Below, piece after piece: positions 1 to 13,000 of a stretch of DNA of 64,000 nucleotides. Positions within the stretch are counted from its first letter, which is position 1. Every line of letters starts with the position of its first letter. Position numbers and translations under genes: made by a program. Under the pieces are notes generated by a model, which was given only the letters and a program-made list of their open reading frames with translations, was not told where the DNA came from and did not search any database. The DNA is from Paracentrotus lividus (lineage: Eukaryota > Echinodermata > Echinoidea > Camarodonta > Echinidae): contig CALNVZ010000218.1 of assembly GCA_940671915.1 (NCBI GenBank), positions 39,653,512-39,717,511 on the forward strand, in the 5' to 3' direction.

Positions 1-610
1 AAGGTCAATAAAGGTCACCTTTGGCCTAAAATCATGTCGAATATGTAATCCATGTTTGTTTTCACTTATAACTTGAAAATTAGTAAAGCATACTTAACAG
101 AACTGTGGTCAATTTTGTATAACAATATGCAAATAAGATGAGCAGGTTTTGGTATAACCATATGAAGGTCAAAGGTCAGAGTCAATAAATTTCTAAAACA
201 TGTGAAAATGAAAAGAATTGCCTGTTATCCTAGGCATAACTTAACATACAACTATATATACAGTCAATAGGTTCAACCTCACAAATATGAAACATGATCT
301 TAATCAGTAAAATCTCCTCTACACATATCAAAAGTCCTAAAGATTTCGAGTGTTAAAGGGTCAAAAGGCAAAGGTCAATAAAGTCACTTTGGCCTAAATC
401 ATGCGAATAATGTAATCTCATGTTTGTTTCACTTTAACTTGAAAATTATAAAGCAACTTACAGAACTGGTCAATTATGTATAACAATATGCAAATAAGAG
501 AGCAGGTTTTGGTAGTAACCATATGAAGGTCAAAGGTCAAGGTCAATAAATGTCTAAAACATGTAAAATGAAAGATTGCCGTTATCCTAGGCATAACTAA
601 AACAGTACAG
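1..610. repeat. Imperfect tandem duplication of about 370 bp
   Basis: Positions 1-240 reappear at about 370-610 (aaggtcaataaa, ttggcctaaa, catgtttgtttcac, gcaggttttggta in the same order) with many one-base indels. The noisy indel pattern looks like assembly stutter in an unpolished end rather than an old duplication. Confidence 0.7.
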
Positions 611-1130
611 TTATAAACCAACTTAGTTTATTTTGTTAGTAAAATATTTGAAGGTTAAAGTCAGAGGTCAATGGATATCCAAAATCCTGTGAAAATGATG
701 AGAAATTTCTTTTATCCTATGGCCAGCTCGAGATTATCATAGAAACTGTCACCCCTTTACTCTATTGATACTTAGGCATGAATTATATGGTTTTTGGTGA
801 CAACCATTTAGGTCAAAGATCAGAGGTCAGTAGATGTCAAGAACTGTGAAAAAGATGAGAAATTGTTTTGTTATATGAGGAATGCTGACTAAACGTGGGA
901 GTTAAAATATATTGATACTGAGGCAAATTAACATATAGGAGCACACGAGGTGACAGTCATTACAGGTCAGAGGTCAGTAGATGTCAAAAATCATGTAAAT
1001 ATGATGAAAAAATTTAGGTTCATTGCATTGTGTATATTGAGAAAAATGAACTTTGCAGTAGTGACAACTAATTTGAAGGTCAAAGGTCAGAGATAAGTAA
1101 ATTTTTTTATAACAAGAACGTTATGTACCT
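250..1130. repeat. Left arm of a large inverted repeat with AGGTCA-rich units
   Basis: Contains repeated blocks of the form gaaggtcaaaggtcagaggtca at about 166, 527, 650, 810, 965 and 1077. Reverse complements of these and of the flanking sequence (agtcctaaagatttcgagtg, tcagtaaaatctcctctaca) occur at 3360-4165. Exact AGGTCAAAGGTCA occurs at 166-178, 527-539 and 1077-1089. Confidence 0.75.
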
Positions 1131-3359
1131 ATACCCTAACTTGAGATCCACTTGAGGAGTGTGAACAAACTTGTTTTAGTATGTATATTGATAGATAAAT
1201 TATGACCTTGAGCATGTTTAGGATCAAAGGGCAATATCCTCCACAAATTATAAGATATACTTTTGTTACCTTTTTTAGCGATAACTTTAGACTTTAGTAC
1301 AACTACATGTAGGTAATTGCAACCACACTTGGATTAATGGTGTAGAATCTTGGTAGCGACCAAGATAAAGTCAATCGTAACGTTGTAGATAAATATTTTT
1401 AAGTAATGGAACACCACAATATCATGAGAAGATCTTAATGAAAATGCTTTAAATTAGGCACAATAGCTGGACTCTTATAGTGCATCCTTGCCAAGAAATA
1501 AAACATCCATGGAAATATTCATATCTTTATCTCTGGCAATGTCTTACAGTCATTTCAACAACTAAAAGTTTTAGGTAGATATCCATTAGTATGGAGCTCC
1601 TGTCTCAAAGAGAAAGCGCCCCACCCCTCTCAGGCGGTCGTTCTGTGATTTCTCGGGAAAGGGGTGCACATTTATTTTAGGGTCCAGTTCAGGGGGAAAA
1701 TTCTGAAAATCATTGAAATAATGGTCTCTTCGCATTTCCCCCAAACTGTTTTTTAATTAGGGTGTAGTTTTCAAATATTTTTGGAGCAATTTATAATAGG
1801 GTCCCGTATAATATAATGAAAATAATACCGCTGGTAGAGGGTAATTTGCTAACTTCCCCTCCAAAAGTCTTGTAAAAGGGATTATGTCTGTAAAAGCATA
1901 CCATCTCCTCAAGTGATTATCATTCCTTTCCCTTGATCAGTGTATTGATGATTAGCAGAGCCTCTCACCTCACAATTTTGTGACAAAAAATAAAGATAAG
2001 GCAGGGGGCAAGGGTGGCATTTCGGGCCACAGATCTACATGTAGATGTGTTGAACGGGCAAATGTATCTAGCATCACAGTAAAGGTTTATTGTCATGGAG
2101 AGAAATGTTGGAGGACTTAACCGTACCATTTGTGAAAATGAAAATGCTCGACAAAATTGAAGGCTTTTATGAGGAAATGCTATCTCAATTTAATTCTAAG
2201 CCCTGTAACATCATAAACATAAAAACATATTTATGTGTACATAAAAGTTACACTCAATGATCTTATCTCTTTTATGTTACACCGGAATAGACCTACCAAA
2301 AATAAACTAATAGCCACAATGAGATCCAACACAATTAAATCCTGACTGCTAGTATTCAAAATGATCTTAAACATTTGTTACCAGAACATGATCAGCATAA
2401 ATGTAGTTCCTACAATTAATGTTTGGTAAAAAATCAATCTGGCAATTACTTTTTGAATCCTTCAAATCTTCTCATGCTTCAGTGGCGATCCAGGCAGGGG
2501 CACAGGGGACACGCCCCTCTATAATACTTATACTAATTGACTGTACATGTTAAAATTTGGGAAAACTTGGCGGCTCACTACTCATGGGGTCAGGCACCCC
2601 TCTATTTTCAAATCCTGGATTTATAATGCGCTTTTTGCGGTTAGCATGATATTTTATCATTTTTACATATACTTTTGGTGACCTATCGGATATTTGCAGT
2701 GTTACACGTACGTACCATCAAAATCATGGACTATTCAACAAGGCTAGGTTGAAAGTCATTTTATCAGTGCTTCTTAACTTTATCAAGGAAACAAACTATG
2801 TACATGCACATGTACATGTTTTTCATTATTTTGACATAGTAGCTGCCCAAAAAATCATTATATCATTAGTCCCTCTTTATACATAATCAAACCGAACTTT
2901 TGATAACATTAATGAAACAAACTTCTCGTCATCTCAAGAGTAAATTTGTCTTTGTCATTAATTGACTTTAAATTCTTGAAACTACTAGTTACGTTGGCAA
3001 TAATCAAGTGCCATGAAAGCAATAACCTTCCTATTATCAAGTGCTGCGAATAATTGTGAAGACAAGGGATTTCATTATACTGAAAAAATAGTTTACTGTC
3101 ATACATATGTGTCCTTCGCTTTGAAAGATTTACCATCCGCAGGTCATTGGCTCATCTCCCATCAGTATCCCTTTCATGTTTTGGACAGGATTATAAGCTA
3201 AAAATGACATTTTAATAACCATTGCCCTTTGCATGTTGTCATTTAAAATTTGTATTTCATCTTCTTACATTCATACAGAATTGCTTCAAGTTTGTTTGAC
3301 AACATTCAAAACTATCAGTCATTGCCAAACATAAAGTAGTTTCTCATCTTTTTCTTTTT
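1131..3359. other. Interior of the foldback element; no gene seen
   Basis: AT-rich sequence between the two arms. No reading frame longer than about 75 codons and no recognisable transposase. The element appears non-autonomous or decayed. Confidence 0.5.
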
Positions 3360-4165
3360 ACAGGAATTAGACATTCATTTGGTGACCCCTGACCTTTGAC
3401 CTTCATGGAAGTAAAAAAAACATTATTTAGTTACCTTTATAAATATGATAGATCAAGTTTGGTTGAAATGCCCCCAGTTATGATTACCCAAAATCTTACA
3501 AGTTCATTTGCATGATAATTGACCCAAAATTTATTGACATCTGACCTTTACCTTAAATAGATACCGGTCATCAAAGCCTTCAAAGTTCATTTCAACATCA
3601 AGATTGCACTTGGTTTGCTTGACATTATTTTAGTCGATCTCAAGTTATAGTTTAAAGCCCAAAGGAACTTTCAAAGATTTACACAGGATTTTGGATTTTT
3701 ATTGACCTCTGACCTTTGACCTTCAAATATTTATCACCAAAACCTTACAGGTCATTCACCTAACAACATTGAACCAAGTTTGGTTGACATACCTGTAGAG
3801 GTCTCAAGTTATAGCTAGGCACAAAGGAAATTTCGTGGCATTTTCCCAGTGTTTTGACGTTTATTGACCTCTGACCTTTGACCTTCAAATGGTTACTACC
3901 AAAACCTGTCCATTTATTTCTATACATAATTGACCCAAGTTTTGATAAGAATGCTTTGCTAATTTTCTATTTATAAATTCAAATAAAACATAACATTACA
4001 TCATTTTACATGATTTTAGGCCAAAAATGACCTTTAATGACCTTTGACCTTTTGACCCCTTTCCACCACTCGAAATCCTTAGGACTTTTGATATGTTGTA
4101 GAGGAGACTTTACTGATCAAGATACATGTTTCAGATTTTCTGTTGCAATTAGTGTAGGTGACCCC
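3360..4165. repeat. Right arm of the AGGTCA-rich inverted repeat
   Basis: Carries the complementary blocks tgacctctgacctttgacct at roughly 160-bp spacing. Exact TGACCTTTGACCT occurs at 3390-3402, 3710-3722, 3872-3884 and 4038-4050. It mirrors 250-1130, including the segment around 4070-4120 (cactcgaaatccttaggact, tgtagaggagactttactga). Confidence 0.75.
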
Positions 4166-6170
4166 TTTTTTGTCCTAGAATGACTATACTATAAACAGTA
4201 TTACTCAACATAAATAAATGCAGATAAATATATATGTATAAAAAATAAGGCAAATTGTTCTGTGGTTTTTTTTTGCTCCCTCCTCTCCTTTTTTCTAACA
4301 AAATTATTTGACCCCATGGCTCAAAGCACCAATAAGTCTCCACAACTTATTTGTGTTTCATATGTTTCTAAAGAAGTAGAGATTTCAATCTTTTTTTAAA
4401 GCACCTGTATGAAATATTCTATTCACGTACCACATCAGTAGATTTGGCGATCGTAATGTTCCACAACTCTATGTTTCTAGCTTCCTCGATTAATTGTGTC
4501 CCTTTATTTCTACTCCTTCTCTTCAAAGCTGTCAACAACTATAGTACTCTTCTTCTTATTCTACTCCTTTTCCCCACAATTTCCTTTCACAGATTCTCTG
4601 TTATACTCATATATTCATAATCATGTACATGTACCTACATAAACATGTACACGTAAGAGTATTTTAGAGCTATCAATAATATTCCATGCACATAAAACTG
4701 ATTCTCCAGTCATGTTTTTTTATGTGTGTGTGACTTAATGATGGTTTTGAGTTGTAGGGTCACATATGAAAGAATCTTTGATAAACACTTTATAATATAC
4801 AATTTATCTCTTACTTTGAATCTGTCAGCACCAACGAAGGAATAAAACATTAATAGATAAACCTAAGAAAGGTTTAACATTGTACCGACCACGATATAAC
4901 TATGGAATACATAAAAACATAAATGTCAGCACATCATGGGTGCAATGATATATGCCCAAAACTACAATCTTTGCGCAGTAACTGATCAATTTGTTGCATG
5001 AAACATGCATTACATTTTTGTTTCCCGGACATGAAAACAGTTTTGCTGATGTTTACATGTACATTTATAAAAGGGCAATTCCAGTGTAACATCAATTACA
5101 ATTCTTTTTCATATCAAGATTGTTTGCATTATAGTAATGAATATGGAAATATTGAAGCTGTATTAAATATATTCATATGTAATATTTACTAGAAGACCAA
5201 AATTATTTCATTTACATAACTACATGTATGATGAAAATAATAGTATCAACAAAGAATGATAACTGACCTTACACAGAGATTGCCTATCTTACAAAATATG
5301 TTTTCAGTCAAATTAAGTTTTAAAAAGTGCTCTTGACTAAATTACATGACTATAATAAAGTATGTTTACAGTTTTAATTTAAGTTTCATTTGATAATATT
5401 ATCAATTAATCACACTGTGATATTGACTCACTTGAGCGCATCCCCATTCGTACCTATTGCTTACAATTTGTGGTATAATAAATAACAATAGTATAAGTCG
5501 AGGTGGATTCCCCTTTATATAAAGCCAAGCATAATGTATAAGTTGTTACTTTTCGCGAATTTCGTGAGCAAAATTTCAACTTCAACATAAGGCAATTCAT
5601 AGTAATGATATCATCGCAAAAAAAACTGTGAAATCATCGACTCACAAATTTCCCAAATTAGTGCAAAATCGTGAAATTATCTGTACGCGAAAATATTACC
5701 TTATACATTAACTCTGTATGAAACAGGCCCCAGATGCAGCAACAGAAAGAGCAAATACATGTATTTCTGCACACAATGAGTTTCTTTTTCATTTTCTTTT
5801 AAAAATGAAAATCCTAAAATTGGCACTATTCCGAAATGTTTAAAATCAAGTTTTTGGCAATAATAAGACTCGCAAAATAAGTCTTACCATATTTTACTTT
5901 GCTTAAATTTTGCAGCAATAAAAGAAGAAAACCAGTTTACCAATTTGCAGAGGAAATAAAATCAGGCTACCTTTTGGCTTTGAAAGTAATCAATGTAAGG
6001 CTAATAATATTAACGAAAAAATTACCAAAAATTCACCCCTTAATTTTACCTTTGTAAATTTCCACAACTAGTCAAAAATCATGAAAATATCTGAAAGATC
6101 AAAGACTCTGTGCCATTCTTCAAACTTCCTTTCCTAAACATCTTGAAAGCGGAAGTAATGGTGATATCAC
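4166..6170. other. Intergenic sequence 3' of SUCO; nothing recognised
   Basis: AT-rich with scattered acatgtacatgt runs (for example 4624-4655). No coding frame, RNA gene or terminal repeat that I can support. The SUCO 3' UTR must lie at the upper edge of this region or in the array at 6180-6605, but no convincing poly(A) signal was singled out. Confidence 0.4.
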
Positions 6171-6179
6171 ACAAGTTTA

Positions 6180-6605
6180 TATTCACTTGATCTAACAGCA
6201 GTTGACCCAATTATCTGATCGTATAATACCAAATCGGCTTAACCCATATGGTCTCATAACAGTTTGGTCTAACTTCCATTTGGTCTAATTCTCACTTGGT
6301 TTAATTTCCGATTCGTCTATAGCCAAATGGTCTAATTGCTGATTTCGTCTAATTCCCAAATAAATATATCAGTTACAGGAATCCACCAAATGGTAATAGA
6401 CCAATTGGACATTAGGCGAAATGGACATTAGACCAAATGGGATTTAGACGAAATTGTAATAGGCGAAGTGACATTTACATGTAGACCTAAAGGTAATTGG
6501 ACAAACTGGTTGTAGACGAAATGGAATTAGACCATGTGGGATGAGGCTACATTTGTGTAAATGGTCATTAGTCAAAGTGGGTTTAGACCAATTGGCAATT
6601 TATCT
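6180..6605. repeat. Palindromic short-period array (TTGGTCTAAT-type unit)
   Basis: From 6195 to 6355 the plus strand repeats tttggtctaattc-like units. From 6390 to 6600 it repeats the complement (agaccaaatgg, tagacgaaat). The two halves form an inverted pair of minisatellite-like arrays with a unit of about 12-20 bp. It lies just downstream of the SUCO stop codon. Confidence 0.7.
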
Positions 6606-6748
6606 ATCTCACATACTATGAGACAGGTTTGAGACCAGTTCAAAGTTTGCGACTCTGTCTCAGAGAAATCCAACATGTTCATATTCATGAGACTTTTCCC
6701 TGCGATGAATCAGAGTCTCGGAGACAACTTTCTCATCCTTATCCCTAA

Positions 6749-7065
6749 TCATCTTTTGCCATTATTATTTAAGCACTGATTATTCTTCTTACCCCCTGGC
6801 TGACTACTCCCACTGTATCCATTCACCCCATGATTCTTACCCTCCTGATAAACCCCATTCACCTGTCCTACCGTCTCAGGTGCGCCCCTATAGGGTGCTT
6901 GATTTGCCCCCCTACCACCACTACCCTGTTTATTTTGCCCCCCTTGTAGTCCTCTCTTAACCTGCCCCGATCCTTTGAATAGCAGACCTGCGGTAGAATG
7001 TTTGGAGCTTGTTGCCCCTGGTAACCCCTTGGTAGTGGATGCTGATGAGAGTGAGACAGTGGATG
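6749..7065 (-). CDS. SUCO: SUCO terminal coding exon
   Basis: 105 codons plus two bases, ending at TGA (6749-6751). It begins [20 protein letters not shown] and continues into a Gly/Gln/Asn/Lys-rich tail ([20 protein letters not shown], ending [13 protein letters not shown]). Low-complexity basic cytoplasmic tail. The open frame of 105 codons in register with the upstream exon via the 56-nt intron supports its being coding. I could not place the poly(A) site. Confidence 0.75.
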
Positions 7066-10008
7066 CTAAGGAGGAGGAGGAGGAGGAGGGGAGAGGTGGC
7101 AGGAGGAGGATGAGACTAAACCTTGGTTGAATGTTTTCGTTGGATGCGCGTTGTGAAGATGTTTAGTAGGGTTTTTGTGCCGTCCTTTATTCTTGTTCCG
7201 ATTTTTCTGCTTGGATGGTTCAGATGCCTGTAATGAAAATAAAGAACAGGTTGAACTATTTTATCCATTTTCAGGCTTCTTTATGAAACTGTTCAATCAA
7301 CATTAACATCCATCATTAATATGTGCCTACAGGTAAATTATACATGTACATTTTGTTATCAAGTCAACAAAATTTGAAAAAAATTATCGTAAAATGGTTA
7401 AAAGCCAATTTCTACCTTCTTTAGGTTAAGCCATTATCACATAGTACAACAAAAATTATTTTCAAACAATACCTTTTTTCATCTGAAAATGGTGCCGTTT
7501 TGATTTTATGTTAATATACTTATCTTTATATTTTAGCAACTTCAATTATGCAATACCATGAAATTTTTTTTTTTTTTATTTTTTCAAACTTAATTTACAC
7601 ACATGAAGAGCTCTGTTAATTATTGTTCACCCAAATGAGTTTCTATGCAATATTGCTCTTATCACAACAGTTTCAGAATACAAACTTTCATACTATTATC
7701 TTCACATATATAGGCCGTTTTAGCCTTGCAATATTATGCGATATTCCACTGTCAAATATACATTACTATATACTGTTTTTCACAGTTAATGCCTTTTGAA
7801 TAATGGTCATGAGAGAGTAATAATGATATTGGATGGCTTTACTTCATGGGATACGAACATATTCCACTTGTTAGGGCCAATATTGCACTCATCTTTGATT
7901 CGTGCAATAATGGACCTATCTTGTGGAATATTTCTGGTATCCCATTCTGAGCCATCCAATATAATATAATTAACTGGTAATGAATTAAAATAGTAAACAA
8001 AACCTTTCTTAGATCTCCCAAACATATAACCCATATTCTAAGTGTATTAATTTCCATACCTGTCTCATTGCTTCCCTGAGTGGCGTAGTGGGTCCAATTA
8101 TCAACAAATCATCTAGGCTACCTGTATCAACACACATATTTACATTCAATAATGATTTCATTCTTAAAATGCTTTTAAATAGAAAGTTCATAGCATATCA
8201 CTTCCCTAAGCATTGGGTACAATACAATAACACACTTACAGTGCACAATCTCCTCTCCCTAAGGGGCATTTTATCTGATCACCTGTAAGGCACAGATATG
8301 ATAATCCATTTAGTGTAGATTCAGATGAAATGAGTATAGCCTAACTGGAAATTACACAAAGTGGTAAATGGGCTTAGTGGCAATGAGACCAAATGGTTAA
8401 TAGACAAACTGGCTATAGATGAAGAGTGACAAGACCAAGTGGGATAGGACTTCATGAACATCAGACCAATTTGTTGTAGAACAAGTAACAATGCATCATT
8501 CTTACCTGTATTTGACTTTGTGCTGTTTTTCATCATACTACCAAGTTCCATCCCAAGCCCAGGACTCAACGTGATCCGATCTCTCATAGGAACATGAAGC
8601 AAACCATCAGAATTCCTACGACCTACATCGTCTACCGGCTTCCTCCCGTTAGTCTTGGTTGCCTTGGTAACAGGTGTATCGATGCTAGGAGTTGATTTAG
8701 ATCTTCTCAAGCAGTAAGTGAAGAGTATCATCATGATAATCACCTCACATAACATCAAAAAGAGATGCCTCTCCACAACCTTGAAAGATTAGTAATAATT
8801 GATACACGGCATCAAAAGTATAATCAACTTTGAGAGTCTCATATTGAAAATGCATAACTTATATGAACTTAATCTTTATGTCCAGTGATATGAAATTTAT
8901 TCCTGTCCTGGATGATTGAGCTCTAAGGCTCTTATTAACCTGTTTTAATAATAGCACAACAAATTGAGCGGTCCTACACTAGCCTGAAACCTAAGCCTGA
9001 TTGCACCATGCACACTAGTCTGTGCAAGCTCCAGCTGATGTAGCATAAACTTCATGCTTCAACCAACTGAGAGCACCACCTATGGTTTCTTGCTTCTCCT
9101 AGTAGAGGTGTTATATCAGAAAGAGTGACAAATTATTAAACTTATTGGCCCGAATTCACAAAGGTGGATTCTGCAAATTCCATGGTTTCAACCCTGGGTT
9201 TAACCTAGGGTTGGACCTAGGATTTTCATTTTGGTATACAAAAAGGTGGACTCTACTGAATCCACAAATCCACAGTGTCATAATACGTCATAATTTGGGT
9301 CAACTGTTGGTGAATCATAAACTGATGGATCCATGGAGCCGTCGATTAAAAAACCCACGGATCCACGGATCCGTGGGTTTTGTAGAATCCACCTTTGTGA
9401 ATTCGGGCCAAAATGTATATCTAGAAGAGGAGGATAAAGCATACCTCTCGCATTATTCCTTCTGTTCTCAATGTCACATTCACTAGATCTGTTGTCATTT
9501 TCTCCAATTTTTCTTCAAGGCGCTGAATAAGTTCTGCCTGCTGCTGTCTCTGTAATCACAATAATATTTTATTGTAAAAGATATGCACTATAATTACAAT
9601 GTCCTCCGTGATAAAACAATCTATGTTCATGCAATAAAATTACATTTAATAAAAGAGAAATGTGTACAACAAATAGTTTGGGTATGCTGTTCACCAGTGG
9701 ACTGTTTAAGTGACTACAAATAAATTTTTAAAAAGCTAAAAAAGCCGAGAAGAGCTATTAAAAAGAATTAAGAAAAATAATAAAAGAAGAAAGAAAGCTC
9801 ATCAAAGGTAAAAATAAGCTGAAAATCAAACCCCAAAGTTGAAATCAGCTAAACAGCTGTCCTCTCCTACCCGCGGTTGATACATTAAAGTTTCATTGCC
9901 TATCACAGAATCTCCATACCATTACTGATTACAAGTTTTTAAAATATTAAGGTCCCATTGCAAATTGGAGGATCTCTATTTTATAGGTAATCACAGCTTT
10001 TTTCAATT

Positions 10009-10047
<39 letters not shown>

Positions 10048-13000
10048 GGGGGGGGGGGGTATTCATTGCCTAATTTTTTTGTTTTCACAGAGACACATTT
10101 TTTCTGCTTTCCTTCTCTTCAATAAAGGGTCATTTCCCCTTAAATACCATTTAATCTAATTTGAAATTAGTTTGTACCACCCTCACATAATAATTCAAAT
10201 TTTTAACATTGATCTTGAAATACATGTATGTGTATATTCTGACAAGTATTACTCGACATGTCAACTAACATCAGAATTTACTTATTACTTTACTTATACT
10301 TATAATAGTACTTTAAAAACAATTTATGTTATATCATCTGCATCCTCATATGACTTTCACGTTCTATGTTCTATATTTTTGTAAACTTGTTACTATATGT
10401 TTTATGTACTATTTATTGTTTCTTTGGGTTCCATTTGTATCTGTGTAATTATTACCTCAGTATTGTATCTGAATGTCATGCCAACTAACTGTATTTCTTG
10501 AAAGGACAAATAAAATGATGAATCTGAATTAAGATCAGCAATTGACTTACAACTTCTTGAGCATTTTGAGCATTTTCTTGCACAGTCTTCAGCTTGGTAT
10601 TAAAAGCCTTCTGCATTTCATCCATCTGCTTACGATACCTGCATCAAAATAACAATAACATCAATATCCTTTGAAGGTTTCACTGGAGGTAGAACAACTA
10701 GCAGTAGAAGGTTTCACGGTGCATCACATATTCTTTCTTGAATAACATCAATGATCAGACTATGAATATAAGTTGTGCTTTGAAATGTAAGAGCATGCTC
10801 ATGAGCTGGGTATATAAAAGTTGAAAAGTTCTCTTTTAGAATGCCATCATATTCATAAACAATGGTAGATGGTTAAAATAGGGGAGGGGCAAAGTCCCCC
10901 CCCCCAAAAAAAAATGGAAAATGGGGGAGGGGCAAAGCCAAAATGATAATTTATCACAAATTACATTGCCCTTTGATATTTCTTTTTAAAAAAATAACAT
11001 TAAATCAGTAGGAAATCTGCAAATTTCAATAGCTTAACATTTACAACCCCTCAGCTATTCACTAAAACATGCACAGTCATTAAAACTAGAATTGACCAGA
11101 TTAAAAAAGTGTATTCATTAATCAAATCATTCAGAAAAGTAAGATATTCAGGATGATTCTTTCTGCATTTTCTTTCAATTACCACTTTTATAAAAAAAAA
11201 TAACTAAATTTCAGAGTGAACTTCATCTGTAGATTCTTAATAAAAAGTTACCTTTGGCTGAGTTCCTCCAGGTACAAGCCACTGAGTGACATGTTGATCT
11301 CTAATGTCTTGATACGATTGTTGAGCCTCATGAGAACAGATTCCTTCTGGATGCCATGAGGAAGCGGCCCTAACCCTGACAGACTGGATGCACTTGGTGA
11401 GAATGACCCATTACTGACCTCCACTGTCTTATTGGTATCAACTATAGAGGGCGCTTTCTCAGTGACTGTGTTTGGTGATGACACCTTGGTTGATCTGTTC
11501 ATCTCCTCTAGAGGTTCTTGTACTTTGGTTGAAATGGTTTTACTTGCAGCATTGTCTTCTTTGGTATCGGTTGTGATTTGAGGAATTTTATCCTTGAGTT
11601 GATCAGATGCATTTCCATTAAGTTCTGCTTCTACTACAGCTGGACTTGGTGAACTTTTGTCTCCTTGAGCAGCATTTGCTATAGCATTGTCCTTCTCAGA
11701 AACCTTTTCTGCAGGTTTCACCACTTCCTCCGTTTTGGGTTGTTTAATAGTTTGCATTGGAGGAACAAGAGCATCTTTGGATTTGTCTGTGGTTGTTGGT
11801 TCGGTAGCCGTTTCAACGGGATGAACATCCATACTCTCACTTGCTTCTTGTGTGTCTTTATCTGTGGGAGAATCAACTGTAGGTGGAGGTGGGACAGGTA
11901 CAACACTAACTTCACTCTCTTGTACTTCCTTGTGAGAGGGTTCACTTTGACCTTTGACATCATCAATAACATCGTGTGTTTGTTCTATTGGTGTGCGCAG
12001 TATCAGTTCTTCACTGCTCCTCGTAGCCACTATGTCAGATGGTAGAATCTTGCTCGGCATTGCAGCATCTAAGGAAGCTTTGGTGGATATAATAAGCATA
12101 GGAGGAGAACTGGTTTTTATCCTCTCTTCACCTCCGTAGTAGCTTTCAGCCGGAGTAGGTTCTAAGATAATAGACGTCTGTATACTGCCCTCTATAGTTG
12201 CCTGTGTATCATCCATCTCGGTCTGGATGACTTTAATGTGCTTGGTAGTCTCATCTGCAGTCTCTTCATCTGATTTTGCAGGCTTGGAGCCACGTTTCAT
12301 TGCCTTGCAGCAGATGAGAATAGAACCAGCAGTCTGGGCAAAGAGACTAAGGCAGCAATGCTGGGAGGTGATGGAGTAGTTCTCCTGATAGCAAACGTCT
12401 TGGCCATTGCATTTGTCATTGTGTGTGTCATTGTAGTCACTAGAACCTTGAAAGTCAGCATCATCCGGTATGTCATCTGGTAGGCTCCTATCAATTAAAG
12501 ATAAACAAGTAATTAAAATGAGTCTGCTGAGGGTTGATAGACCTGGGCCCCGTAACATAAAGAAAAGTTAGCAATCAATCGCAAACTTTCAATCAGTCGC
12601 TAATAGCGATTGATCGCTAAAATCCGTAACACAAGGGCCCCCTGCGATCAATCGCTATTAGCGATTGATCGGTAATTATTTCTTTTTGCAAAAACGACTG
12701 GTGCATGAGCCTATTGATTTTTGACTGTGCAGCGATTCCCCGCTGAAAGTTTGTTTACAATCCAGTCCCAGAATCAAACGTAAGTACCTTTTGCTCCGTT
12801 ATTTACTGAATATGCGGATATTTCATGATATTTGATGGCAATAAATATGAAATATGATAATTTCATAAACTTAGGATTTAACAATAATTGATTTATGATT
12901 TGAAAGTTATTTTGGACCACTTATTGGGCAGATCGATTTTGTTTGTGTTTTATCGTTGTCTGCAGACTTCATGATTAACCCTAACAACATGTCTTGTTCC

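Noticed and set aside
9145-9486. 113-codon plus-strand frame over the MITE
   Set aside because: Chance frame across a palindromic MITE and the antisense of a SUCO coiled-coil exon.
12488-12558. Apparent N-terminus [13 protein letters not shown] of the central SUCO exon, suggesting a separate protein starting here
   Set aside because: A good acceptor lies at 12488-12489 with matching phase, and the supposed start lies in the terminal repeat of the Harbinger-like element.
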